A stretch of 37,548 bases of DNA from Vreelandella sedimenti. GTDB lineage: Bacteria; Pseudomonadota; Gammaproteobacteria; Pseudomonadales; Halomonadaceae. How positions within the stretch are numbered: the first letter of the stretch is position 1; each line of letters starts with the position of its first letter. Under the pieces are notes generated by a model. That model was given only the letters and a program-made list of their open reading frames with translations, made no database searches and was not told the origin of the DNA. Positions 22,985-31,388 of the stretch are shown one piece after another. Location of the stretch: the NCBI RefSeq assembly GCF_013416325.1, contig NZ_JACCGK010000029.1:1-37548 (forward strand), given 5' to 3'. A program made the translations under genes and the position numbers.

Positions 22985-24625
22985 ATGAAACTGCGAAATC
23001 GAAATATAGAAAAATTACCTACCGAGACTTTTGATGCCCTGATTATCGGGGGCGGTATCAATGGCGCGGCCACTGCGGCGGCACTGGCTGGAAAAGGCGC
23101 CAAAGTCGCACTGATTGATCGCGGCGACTTCGCTGGCAGCACTAGCATGCACTCCTCCAACTTAGTGTGGGGAGGGATTAAGTACATGGAAAGCAAGGAT
23201 TTTGCACTGGTTCGAAAACTATGCAAAAGCCGCAATCACTTGATAAAGAGTTATCCCTCTACCGTGCAGGAGATTCGTTTCCTGACCACTATTTCGAAAG
23301 GTTTCCGCCACTCACCACGCTACCTATGGGCGGGTACCTGGCTTTACTGGCTGATGGGCAATGGCTTCACTAAACTGCCAAGCCTGCTCTCGCCTAACAA
23401 GATTAAGCAGCAAGAACCCATTATCGATATTGAGGACGCCGTTGGCGGCTTTGAGTACTCCGACGCCTACCTCCACGATAATGACGCACGCTTTGTGTTC
23501 AACTTTGTGCGTCACGCGCTTAACTATGGAGCAATTGCCGCCAACTACGTCGAGTCACTCGGCGCCGAACGGGTCGGCGACCTATGGGTGACCAAAGCGC
23601 GCAACGTGATGGATGGCAGCACCTTCGATATTCGCGCCAAGGTATTAATCAACGCCGCTGGCCCCTGGGTAGATCAGCATAACGAGCTGACCGGCCAAAA
23701 GACCACCCATCACCACCTCTACTCCAAGGGCATTCACCTCATCGTTCCGCAGCTAACCGATTCACAGCGGGTGTTGGCATTTTTTGCCGACGATGGAAGG
23801 CTGTTCTTCGTTATTCCAATGGGCAATCGCACCTGTATCGGCACTACCGACACCCATATGGAGCATCCAGAGGTGGACGTTACTGCTGACGATATCGCCT
23901 TTGTGCTGGAAAATATCAATAAGCGCCTAACGCTAGATCAACCGCTCACACAAGACGACATTATCTCGACACGCTGTGGCGTAAGGCCTTTAGCTATCAA
24001 AGATGATCAGGGCAGTGACCGAGACTTTTTACAGCTTTCTCGCAAGCATGTGGTAGATACCAACGCTGTGAGTGCGCATATCAGCATCTTTGGTGGCAAA
24101 CTTACCGACTGTTTGAACGTGGGGGATGAGATTGCCGAAGAGATGATCCGCCTGGGCGTTTCACTTTCAGACCCCAACTTTCGGTGGTACGGGGAACCCG
24201 CTAAGCCCGTGAAACAACAGTTTATGGATCAAGCCAAGCGCATGAACCTGGATGCCATGACCGCCTCTACATCATCGGAGCTGCTCTCCACTCGACTGTG
24301 GCGGCGCTATGCCGATCAAGCTATACCGATGCTTGAGAAAATTCGTCAGGATCCCGCTCAGGGCGAAATCCTCATTGAAGGCACTGAGTACATCCGTTGT
24401 GAAATTGAGCATGCCCGCGACCACGAGATGATCACCCAGCTTGAGGACTTCCTGCGCCGCCGCGCCAAAGTTTCTTTGGTGGTACCTCATGAGCAGTTAC
24501 GCCACTCCACCGGTTTAAAGGAAGCGTGTCGGGTACTGTTTGGTGACGACGCTGAAAATCGATTTAGCCAGTACTTCGAACAAAATCGCGATACTGCACT
24601 TCCGCCTACATCGACAGCGGTTTAG
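22985..24625 (+). CDS. glpD: Aerobic glycerol-3-phosphate dehydrogenase
   Basis: GlpD oxidises glycerol 3-phosphate to dihydroxyacetone phosphate at the inner membrane, reducing FAD and then quinone. From ATG 22985 it has 546 residues, slightly longer than E. coli GlpD. The FAD-binding motif ALIIGGGINGAATAAALA is at about 14-31, with RGDFAGSTSMHSSNLVWGG following; FFVIPMGNRTCIGTTDT and TRCGVRPLA are conserved catalytic-domain blocks; the C-terminal domain ends near residue 530. It follows glpV by 119 bases and probably ends the transporter operon, coupling uptake to oxidation. Confidence 0.95.
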   Translation: MKLRNRNIEKLPTETFDALIIGGGINGAATAAALAGKGAKVALIDRGDFAGSTSMHSSNLVWGGIKYMESKDFALVRKLCKSRNHLIKSYPSTVQEIRFLTTISKGFRHSPRYLWAGTWLYWLMGNGFTKLPSLLSPNKIKQQEPIIDIEDAVGGFEYSDAYLHDNDARFVFNFVRHALNYGAIAANYVESLGAERVGDLWVTKARNVMDGSTFDIRAKVLINAAGPWVDQHNELTGQKTTHHHLYSKGIHLIVPQLTDSQRVLAFFADDGRLFFVIPMGNRTCIGTTDTHMEHPEVDVTADDIAFVLENINKRLTLDQPLTQDDIISTRCGVRPLAIKDDQGSDRDFLQLSRKHVVDTNAVSAHISIFGGKLTDCLNVGDEIAEEMIRLGVSLSDPNFRWYGEPAKPVKQQFMDQAKRMNLDAMTASTSSELLSTRLWRRYADQAIPMLEKIRQDPAQGEILIEGTEYIRCEIEHARDHEMITQLEDFLRRRAKVSLVVPHEQLRHSTGLKEACRVLFGDDAENRFSQYFEQNRDTALPPTSTAV

Positions 24626-24633
24626 CATAAAAA

Positions 24634-24659
24634 AGCCCCCTCACCTAGGTGAGGGGGCT
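24634..24659. terminator. Terminator between glpD and the small minus-strand gene
   Basis: AGCCCCCTCACCT/AGGTGAGGGGGCT is a perfect 26-bp palindrome. The T-run is on the minus-strand side (six Ts), so it chiefly ends the small gene at 24686-24910, but the stem also follows the glpD stop by eight bases and may stop both. Confidence 0.85.
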
Positions 24660-24685
24660 CAAACAATCAATAAGCGAGTCTTGCC

Positions 24686-24910
24686 CTACTCTTCGTCTTC
24701 AATTCGCAATTGAGAGTCCCCTGAGAGCACTTCATCCCAAGCTTCTTCCAGTGTGCAGCCTGAGCGGCTATCCACAGTGTCGATGACCTCAACGGCATGC
24801 TGCAGTGATTCACGGTTGCCCTTCAGTGCCACAACAAGTCTAGCGAGATCTTGTTTGCTGAAAGAGCTGGCGATGCTGTCGGCTTGTTGGCTCAGTTCGA
24901 TGCAGTTCAT
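24686..24910 (-). CDS. Small hypothetical protein
   Basis: A 74-residue, acidic, soluble protein: a Cys near the N-terminus (MNCIELSQQAD), a helical middle (DLARLVVALKGNRESLQHAVEVID) and a tail with CTLEEAWDEVLSG and an acidic end. GAGG lies nine bases before the start and a strong terminator follows, so it is a genuine transcription unit. I do not recognise a family. It lies between glpD and glpK, opposite to glpD; a role in glycerol metabolism is not shown. Confidence 0.65.
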   Translation of the reverse strand: MNCIELSQQADSIASSFSKQDLARLVVALKGNRESLQHAVEVIDTVDSRSGCTLEEAWDEVLSGDSQLRIEDEE

Positions 24911-24942
24911 TAGTAATACCTCATGGTATGGTCATCCGCTGC

Positions 24943-24961
24943 TTAACCGACGATCGGTTAA
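24943..24961. promoter_or_regulatory. Perfect inverted repeat upstream of the small gene
   Basis: TTAACCGA-CGA-TCGGTTAA has perfect 8-bp arms and sits 33 bases before the start of the 74-residue gene. It is flanked by GCTGC and GCAGC, which extend the symmetry. No T-run, so it looks like an operator rather than a terminator. Confidence 0.45.
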
Positions 24962-25239
24962 AAAAGCAGCCATCTTAGTTAACGACGTATGGTGACGTTG
25001 CTACTCATGCTGGACCGGGTAAGTGCCCAGTTCGGTAACTGCGAAACGGTCACAAGCTTTGCAAGACCTTCGCCTTTAGCGCTCGGGTAATACTGAAGCG
25101 CTATGGTTCTGTAGCAGGGACCAGGTCAGTGACTCGGGATAACGAAGCACCCTCCTGATCCATGGCTTCACTATGGTTCACTGCAACAAAACCCACAATG
25201 CATCATTGGCAGCAGGGGTGGTTGTAACTCGACTACATA

Positions 25240-25256
25240 AACACTCATTGAGTGTT
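25240..25256. promoter_or_regulatory. Palindrome of unknown function
   Basis: AACACTCATTGAGTGTT is a perfect 17-bp palindrome around a central T. It lies in the non-coding stretch behind glpK and could be an operator or part of a small RNA. Confidence 0.3.
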
Positions 25257-25300
25257 AAGTGTGTTAAAGACTTTCATGAGGGGCGCTAAAAGCGAAGAAA

Positions 25301-25326
25301 GGCGGCCAATAGCTTAATTGGCCGCC
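25301..25326 (-). terminator. Terminator of glpK
   Basis: GGCGGCCAAT-AGCTTA-ATTGGCCGCC has perfect 10-bp arms. On the minus strand it is followed by TTTCTTC and lies 66 bases after the glpK stop. Confidence 0.75.
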
Positions 25327-25391
25327 GGATTATAAAGAATCGAAAGAGTTAATAGATAGTGTGCTTAAGTAGGGGGCTAAATCGTTATTAC

Positions 25392-26879
25392 CTAAGGCGT
25401 GGAGCGCACGCGCGAAACTGCATCCAACCAGCCTTGATAGAGCTGCTCGCGAGTGGTCTCCTCCATAGCAGGCATAAAGCTCTTCTCGCAGCGCCACAGC
25501 TGCTCAATCTCTTCGAGGGTTTGATACCAACCTAAACGCAACCCGGCTAAGTAAGCAGCCCCCAGCGCGGTGGTTTCCAAAATCGTAGGGCGATCCACCT
25601 GGACACCCAGCATATCGGCAAGAAACTGCATCACCCAGCTGTTCTTCACCATACCACCGTCGACGCGCAAAGTGCCTGGTGCGGCCTCCATGTCGTCGTT
25701 CATACAGTGCTGGAGGTCGCGGGTTTGATAGCACACCGCTTGCAGGCCTGCAGCGACTATTTCAGCGATACCGGTATCGCGAGTTAATCCAAAAATAGCG
25801 CCACGCGCTTTGGGATCCCAGTGTGGAGCGCCCAAGCCGGTAAAGGCGGGCACCAGATAAACGCTGTGGCCACTGCGGGTCTTCTGGGCCAAGGCCTCCG
25901 TCTCTGACGCATCGGCAAACAGGTTCAAGCCATCACGCAGCCACTGCACTGTCGCCCCAGCCACGAAAATACTGCCCTCCATGGCGTAGGTCGGCTTACC
26001 GTTAAGCCGGTAGCCAATGGTGGTCAACAGGCGGTTACGCGACAGCGAAGGCGTTTCACCGGTATTCACAATCATAAAACAGCCAGTGCCATAGGTGCTT
26101 TTACCCATCCCCGGTTGAAAGCACGCCTGCCCCACTAAAGCAGCCTGCTGATCCCCCGCTACCCCAGCAATGGGAAGCGCTGCGCCCAGCCAGTGCGCTT
26201 CGGTGGTGCCAAAATCATCGCTGGAGTCTTTCACCTCAGGCAATAAATTGGCGGGAATATTAAACAGCGACAGCAGCTCTTTATCCCACTCCTGGGTATG
26301 GATATTAAACAACGCCGTACGTGAAGCATTAGTGGCATCCGTCACGTGCTGCTGGCCACCTGTCAGCCGCCAGATTAAAAAGCTATCCACTGTTCCGAAC
26401 GCTAATTCGCCCTGCTCAGCGCGCTGCCGAGCACCCTCAACGTTATCCAGTACCCAACCAAGCTTGGTGGCTGAAAAGTAGGGATCAATCAATAGGCCCG
26501 TTTTAGCTTGAACGGTATCGGTATAGCCTTGATCGCGCAGCGACTGGCACAAATCTGAGGTGCGGCGATCCTGCCAAACGATGGCATTATAGAGTGGCTT
26601 ACCCGTTTTCCGATCCCACAGAATAGTGGTTTCCCGCTGGTTGGTAATGCCGATCCCGGCTATTTGGTCGGCGGAAACGTCAGCGTTGCGCATTACATCT
26701 CGGCAAGTCGTCACCACGGTTTCCCAAATATCTTCGGGGTTGTGCTCAATCCATCCGTCGTGGGGAAAGTGCTGAGCGAATTCTTGCTGGGCAACAGCGG
26801 ACACCTGGCCTTGGCGGTCAAACAGAATGGCGCGGGAACTGGTGGTACCTTGATCAATGGCGAGTATAAAAGAGGACAT
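25392..26879 (-). CDS. glpK: Glycerol kinase
   Basis: Phosphorylates glycerol to glycerol 3-phosphate with ATP, trapping it in the cytosol. It has 495 residues, the normal length. FGGY-family motifs are intact: the N-terminal FILAIDQGTTSSRAILFD (ATP phosphate 1), NQRETTILWD, IVWQDRRTSDLC, KSTYGTGCFMIVNTG and the C-terminal LRVDGGMVKNSWVMQFLADM. It lies upstream of glpR's reading direction end, facing the transporter operon across the small gene; its leader carries three TTCG repeats thought to bind GlpR. Confidence 0.96.
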   Translation of the reverse strand: MSSFILAIDQGTTSSRAILFDRQGQVSAVAQQEFAQHFPHDGWIEHNPEDIWETVVTTCRDVMRNADVSADQIAGIGITNQRETTILWDRKTGKPLYNAIVWQDRRTSDLCQSLRDQGYTDTVQAKTGLLIDPYFSATKLGWVLDNVEGARQRAEQGELAFGTVDSFLIWRLTGGQQHVTDATNASRTALFNIHTQEWDKELLSLFNIPANLLPEVKDSSDDFGTTEAHWLGAALPIAGVAGDQQAALVGQACFQPGMGKSTYGTGCFMIVNTGETPSLSRNRLLTTIGYRLNGKPTYAMEGSIFVAGATVQWLRDGLNLFADASETEALAQKTRSGHSVYLVPAFTGLGAPHWDPKARGAIFGLTRDTGIAEIVAAGLQAVCYQTRDLQHCMNDDMEAAPGTLRVDGGMVKNSWVMQFLADMLGVQVDRPTILETTALGAAYLAGLRLGWYQTLEEIEQLWRCEKSFMPAMEETTREQLYQGWLDAVSRVRSTP

Positions 26880-26885
26880 ATCGAG

Positions 26886-26929
26886 TTCGCTTTGTTGTAT
26901 TGTCTTTCGATTTTGTATACTTACTTTCG
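26886..26929. promoter_or_regulatory. Candidate GlpR operator with 20-bp periodic repeats in front of glpK
   Basis: TTCG occurs at 26886-26889, 26906-26909 and 26926-26929, exactly 20 bp apart, each in a similar context (TTCGCTTT, TTCGATTTT, TTCGCTTT). Direct repeats at two helical turns suit a DeoR-family regulator, and glpR is the next gene. The array begins seven bases before the glpK start. Confidence 0.6.
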
Positions 26930-26989
26930 CTTTATTATCATCTAAGGCTACTCCAGCCGCCCAAAATGCTCAAGGCTGAAAATACCTCA

Positions 26990-27748
26990 TTAAGCAATGT
27001 AGAGCGCCACATCGTGTTGCGTCAGCAAGCGCTGAATCGCCTCTGGGGGTTTGCGGTCAGTAAATAGCGCATCCAGCTGTTCCAGGTTGCCTTGCCGAAC
27101 GACCGGGTTACGGTGAAATTTAGAGTAGTCCGCCGCCAAATAGATGCGCCTGGAATTGGCGATAATCGCCTGAGCAACGCGCACTTCCTGGTAATCAAAC
27201 TCCAGCAGAGAGCCATCCTCATCGATACCGCTGATGCCGATAATGCCGTAGTCCACTTTGAACTGATTGATAAAGTCGATCGTTGCTTCACCGATAATGC
27301 CGCCGTCCCGGGAGCGCACCTGACCACCGGCGATAATCACAGTGAAATCCTCTTTATGTTGCAGGATAGCGGCAACATTTAGATTATTGGTAATGATCTC
27401 AAGGCCCTGGTGCTCTAACAGCGCTTGAGCAATCACTTCATTGCTGGTACCGATATTAATAAACAGAGAGGAGTGATTCGGGATGTGCTGAGCTAAACAG
27501 CGGGCAATGCGCTCCTTCTCTTCCAGATGCAGCGTCTTGCGCGTGCTGTAGGCGGTATTTACTGTACTCGACTCGATTCCTACCCCGCCATGCACGCGCC
27601 TCACCCGGCCTTCATCGGCCAGGGTATTTAAATCGCGACGGATGGTTTGTGGCGTCACGGCAAAATGATCGGTGAGCTGCTCGATACTCATATAGCCGTG
27701 CTGACGAACCAGCTCGACAATGGCATCCTGACGAAATTGTTGATTCAT
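26990..27748 (-). CDS. glpR: GlpR, DeoR-family repressor of glycerol metabolism
   Basis: From ATG 27748 the protein has 252 residues, exactly as E. coli GlpR, and aligns from MNQQFRQDAIVELVRQHGYM through the helix-turn-helix QLTDHFAVTPQTIRRDLNTLA (about 22-42) to the sugar-phosphate-binding domain with EEKERIA, IIAGGQVRSRDGGIIGEATIDFI and GISGIDEDGSLLEFDYQEVRVA. The ligand is expected to be glycerol 3-phosphate. The longer frame from 27796 adds 16 residues without family support. It lies 110 bases beyond glpK on the same strand, and likely controls glpK and the glpS operon. Confidence 0.94.
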   Translation of the reverse strand: MNQQFRQDAIVELVRQHGYMSIEQLTDHFAVTPQTIRRDLNTLADEGRVRRVHGGVGIESSTVNTAYSTRKTLHLEEKERIARCLAQHIPNHSSLFINIGTSNEVIAQALLEHQGLEIITNNLNVAAILQHKEDFTVIIAGGQVRSRDGGIIGEATIDFINQFKVDYGIIGISGIDEDGSLLEFDYQEVRVAQAIIANSRRIYLAADYSKFHRNPVVRQGNLEQLDALFTDRKPPEAIQRLLTQHDVALYIA

Positions 27749-27872
27749 AAGCCCGGCCTGTTCGGTTTTTATTGATATCTGAACATAATCTAGCAAAATT
27801 TTCGAAATCTAATAGCACTCTCATACCATTCGACAGATGCCAAACCGGCAGACCAAGCGGCGACCCCGCGTA

Positions 27873-29804
27873 TTAAAGCGGCCACACCAATAGGATCATT
27901 GGGATAGCAACCACCAGCACCACCAGTGATAGCGGCAGGCCCAGTTTCCAATAATCGCCAAAGCGGTAGCCGCCAGGTCCAAGCACCAGCGTATTGGATT
28001 GGTGCCCGATAGGGGTTAAAAACGCACAGGAAGCGCTAACAGCTACTACCATCAAGAATGGGTCTAGTGAGACGTCAAAGCCATTGGCTAAGCTCACCGC
28101 AATCGGTGCCATCAGTAACGCAGCCGCCGCATTGTTGACCACATTGGAGAGCAGCATAGAGAGTAAAAACAGCCCTATCATGGTCACCACCACCGGCCAA
28201 TCGCTGCCAAAACCGAGCAGCGCGTTAGCAATCAAATCTGCACCACCACTGGTTTCTAATGCTTCGCCCACGGGAATCATCGCCGCGAGCAGCACAATGA
28301 CGGGGCCATCAATGGCCTGATATCCTTCCCGGAGTGGTAACACACCAATCAGTAGAGAAATCAGCGCCGCACTACTCATGGCCACCGCCGCGGGAAGTAG
28401 ATCAAACAGCATGGCGACGATTGCCAAGGCAAAAATAGCAATCGACATGGCGAGTTTACGCGGCTGCCCCAGATGCAGTTCACGGCTAGCCAGGGGCAGA
28501 CACCCAAGGGAGGCCAGACTATCTGACATCTCGTTTTCACTGCCCTGGAGAAGCAAAACATCACCGTTTTTAAAACGAATATCCCGCAACCGCTGCTTCA
28601 AGCGCCCGCCATCCCGTGCGACAGCCACCAAGTGCAGGCCAAACTGATGGTTTAAGCGTAGCTGGCGTACGCTGCGGTTAATCATCATTGAGTCGTTACG
28701 AACCACGGCCTCGATCAGTTGTAGACCCTCGGTATCCACGGGCTGTCGATCCTGCGCAGACTCTTTCTTGTTAACAGGATCCTTATCACCCTCCGCATCC
28801 TCCGCCTCAGGATCTTCCTCCAACTCTGCAATCGCGCTTAGCCCTACTTTGTCTTCCAGCATTTGAAGCTCATCAGGCCCTGCTTCTAATAGCAGAATAT
28901 CACCCTCTTCGAGTGCGCCGTGGAAGTTATAGCCCGCACGGCGGTTGTCATCGCGCACCACCGCTAACACGGGAATGGTTTCGTCCAGCTCGTCGCGCAA
29001 CTGTTGTAGCGTTAGACCCTTGGCCTTCGACTCTTCACCCACTTTCAACTCCACCAGGTAGTTGGCGGTGTCGAACATTTCATCCGTAGAGGCCTGGCCG
29101 CTACGCTTGGGCGTCAAGCGCCAGCCTACTAGAACAATAAAGGCCAGCCCCACCAGCGCCACCGCAATACCGACGGGCGAAAAGCTAAACATACTAAATG
29201 CTTCATCTGTCACATTGCGTCGATAACTGGAAATAATGATATTGGGTGGGGTACCAATCATCGTGGTCAGGCCGCCGAGCAGAGAGCCAAACGCCAGCGG
29301 CATAAGCAGTAGAGAAGGTGAAGTGTTATGTTCGCGGGCAAGCCGCATAGCCACCGGCAACAACAACGCCAGGGCACCAACGTTGTTCATAACCCCCGAC
29401 AGCAGTACGACGGTGCCCACCAGTACCAAGAGTTGAAGCAGCAGGTTTTCACCCACTTTCAGCACTTGATTGGCGATAATATCCACCACCCCTGAGCGCT
29501 CAAAACCGCGGCTAAGCACCAGAACAGCGGCCACGGTAATCACCGCCGGATGACCGAAACCAGTGAAAGCGCTTTCGGCTGGTACAAGCCCCAGCATGAC
29601 CGAACCCAGCAACGCTGCCAGTGCCACTAAGTCATAACGAAAACGGCCCCATATAAACGCGGCGAGCGTTAGCCCAAGTACGATAAACACCAGTGTGCTA
29701 GGTGTAAGCGTTAACCCGCCAAGATCCAATGCTTCAATACTTACGTTTTCAATACCGGAGCCCTCAGCGCTTGAGCCCTCAACACGTATGTCCTCAGCCG
29801 ACAT
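27873..29804 (-). CDS. SLC13/DASS-family anion transporter with two RCK_C domains
   Basis: An inner-membrane transporter of 643 residues. Membrane spans lie at about 30-230 and 440-643; the two transport repeats carry the family motifs LSGVMNNVGALALLLP / TMIGTPPNIIIS and LSNVVNNAAAALLMAP / TPIGHQSNTLVLGPGGY. The central cytosolic part (about 245-430) contains two TrkA-C/RCK_C domains joined by an acidic linker (LEEDPEAEDAEGDKD). Such proteins move sulfate, dicarboxylates or other anions with sodium; the substrate cannot be told here. It lies next to glpR on the same strand but 124 bases away. The symbol-level identity is not clear. Confidence 0.85.
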   Translation of the reverse strand: MSAEDIRVEGSSAEGSGIENVSIEALDLGGLTLTPSTLVFIVLGLTLAAFIWGRFRYDLVALAALLGSVMLGLVPAESAFTGFGHPAVITVAAVLVLSRGFERSGVVDIIANQVLKVGENLLLQLLVLVGTVVLLSGVMNNVGALALLLPVAMRLAREHNTSPSLLLMPLAFGSLLGGLTTMIGTPPNIIISSYRRNVTDEAFSMFSFSPVGIAVALVGLAFIVLVGWRLTPKRSGQASTDEMFDTANYLVELKVGEESKAKGLTLQQLRDELDETIPVLAVVRDDNRRAGYNFHGALEEGDILLLEAGPDELQMLEDKVGLSAIAELEEDPEAEDAEGDKDPVNKKESAQDRQPVDTEGLQLIEAVVRNDSMMINRSVRQLRLNHQFGLHLVAVARDGGRLKQRLRDIRFKNGDVLLLQGSENEMSDSLASLGCLPLASRELHLGQPRKLAMSIAIFALAIVAMLFDLLPAAVAMSSAALISLLIGVLPLREGYQAIDGPVIVLLAAMIPVGEALETSGGADLIANALLGFGSDWPVVVTMIGLFLLSMLLSNVVNNAAAALLMAPIAVSLANGFDVSLDPFLMVVAVSASCAFLTPIGHQSNTLVLGPGGYRFGDYWKLGLPLSLVVLVVAIPMILLVWPL

Positions 29805-30028
29805 CCTTTTCCCACTCCCTTGCTGGCGTTTGAAAGTTCACCATGCGATTGATGCAAAACACGCTTTAACATGACTATTTCTTCTGCACATTAGACGTTT
29901 ACTATACAGAGGTATAGACCCTGCATACGCAAAGCCTATAAACATATAGCCAAAAAGGAAAAAAGCTCGGCAAAGCCGAGCTTCATATCGGTAGTGTAAT
30001 GAAGGGTAAAACGGGCTAATAAAAGCGC
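29805..30028. other. Non-coding region between the SLC13 gene and the remnant gene
   Basis: No ORF of note. The left part would hold the promoter of the SLC13 gene; the right part holds a terminator for minus-strand transcription. Confidence 0.4.
29964..29986 (-). terminator. Terminator for minus-strand transcription (qor unit)
   Basis: AAGCTCGGC-AAA-GCCGAGCTT is a perfect stem followed by a T-run on the minus strand. It lies after the remnant gene and likely ends the qor transcript. Confidence 0.8.
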
Positions 30029-30183
30029 TTACTTTTGGCGCTCAACAACAATGCGAGCATCAACAATCTTATAGCGATGCGCTAGCCTTTGATATATAGG
30101 AAACTTCACGGGGCCCTGGCCAACCGCTTCAGGCTGACCCTGCTGCTCCTCTCAAAGCTCCATCGTCAGATAAAACGAACTCG
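30029..30183 (-). pseudogene. C-terminal remnant of an unidentified gene downstream of qor
   Basis: On the minus strand, FYLTMEL is followed by a TGA (30152-30154) and then, in the same frame, EEQQGQPEAVGQGPVKFPIY and QRLAHRYKIVDARIVVERQK to TAA at 30029-30031. The frame on both sides of the single stop looks like one continuous protein end, and a proper terminator follows. It abuts the qor stop directly, suggesting that the 5' part of the gene was deleted. I cannot name the family. Confidence 0.35.
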
Positions 30184-31161
30184 CTACGGCAAAAGAACAG
30201 TAGAGCCCGTGGTCTTGCGGCTTTGCAGGGCGTCTTGGGCTTTGCCGGCTTCTGCCAGTGGGTAGCGGTTGGCGATATCGATATTAACCTTACCGCTTTC
30301 AATCATGGCGAAAAACTCTTCGCACATCATCTCCAAACGCTCGCGGGTGTCGGCGTAGCCATTCAGGCTGGGGCGGGTTACGTAAAGTGCGCCCTTATGA
30401 TTAAGAATGCCAATATTAACGCCTTCCACCGGGCCAGACGCGTTGCCAAAGCTGACCATCAGCCCACGGGGCTTCAGGCAGTCCAGTGACATTTCCCAGG
30501 TGTCTTTACCCACCGAGTCATACACCACATCGCACATATCGCCGTTAGTAAGCTCGCGTACGCGCTCTACCACATTCTCTTCGCTGTAATTGATGGTCGC
30601 CCAGGCGCCATTGGCCATGGCTAGATCCGCTTTTTCCTGTGAACTGACTGTGCCGATCAACTTAACGCCCAACGACTTTGCCCACTGGCAGGCAATCGAC
30701 CCTACACCACCGGCTGCCGCGTGAAATAGAATGGTTTCGCCACCTTTCAGTTCATAGGTTTGGCGCAGCAGATACTGCACGGTAAGGCCCTTGAGCATAC
30801 TTGCCGCTGCTGTTTCGAAATCAACGAAGTCGGGTAGCTTGACCACTTTAGCCGCTGGCAGCGTATGCAGTTCAGCATAGGCGCCCAGCGGGCCTTGGGC
30901 ATAGGCCACGCGATCGCCAACCTTAAGATGTGTGACCTCTTCGCCAACCGCGTCGACCACGCCTGCACCTTCGGTGCCTAGGCCAGAAGGCATGGAAGGG
31001 GCTGGATAGAGCCCGGTACGAAAATAAATGTCGATAAAATTAAGGCCAACGGCTTTATTAGCAATACGTACTTCACCCTGACCAGGTTCAGCAGGCGTAA
31101 CGTCGACCAGCTCAAGTACCTCAGAACCGCCGGTGTGGGCAAATTGAATACGCTGAGACAT
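30184..31161 (-). CDS. qorA: NADPH:quinone oxidoreductase (zeta-crystallin type)
   Basis: A 325-residue medium-chain reductase that reduces quinones with NADPH. Motifs: GLGTEGAGVVDAVGEEV (about 62-78), the cofactor motif LFHAAAGGVGSIACQWAK at about 145-162 and VYDSVGKDTWE. The catalytic zinc ligands of alcohol dehydrogenases are absent, as usual for this subfamily. GGAG lies eight bases before the ATG. Cytosolic; often linked to oxidative stress. Not visibly part of a larger operon. Confidence 0.92.
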   Translation of the reverse strand: MSQRIQFAHTGGSEVLELVDVTPAEPGQGEVRIANKAVGLNFIDIYFRTGLYPAPSMPSGLGTEGAGVVDAVGEEVTHLKVGDRVAYAQGPLGAYAELHTLPAAKVVKLPDFVDFETAAASMLKGLTVQYLLRQTYELKGGETILFHAAAGGVGSIACQWAKSLGVKLIGTVSSQEKADLAMANGAWATINYSEENVVERVRELTNGDMCDVVYDSVGKDTWEMSLDCLKPRGLMVSFGNASGPVEGVNIGILNHKGALYVTRPSLNGYADTRERLEMMCEEFFAMIESGKVNIDIANRYPLAEAGKAQDALQSRKTTGSTVLLP

Positions 31162-31388
31162 GAGGACTCCTTATTGTGTAATTCGGCTATTATTCGAGTT
31201 GATACGCCATCTCTGAATAATGCTAAGCATGGCAACGGGTGCTGCTATACAAGCGCGTCACGGCGTTTAAATCAAGCTAGCACGCTAGCGTATTTTTACC
31301 CATTAGAAAGCGAGGCGATGCAATCCCGCTGTCATGCGCCCATGCTAGTATTAGTGCTTCTTTATCGTCTAAGGCTTAGAGATTTGTC

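Larger units (their letters stand above)
24911..25391. other. Intergenic region between the small gene and glpK
   Basis: About 480 bases without a convincing ORF. It holds three separate palindromes (24943-24961, 25240-25256, 25301-25326). Between about 25010 and 25190 there are loosely repeated CTCGGGTAATACTGAAGC / CTCGGGATAACGAAGC-like stretches with no coding look. The promoter of the small gene must lie at its left end. A small RNA is possible but not demonstrated. Confidence 0.4.
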
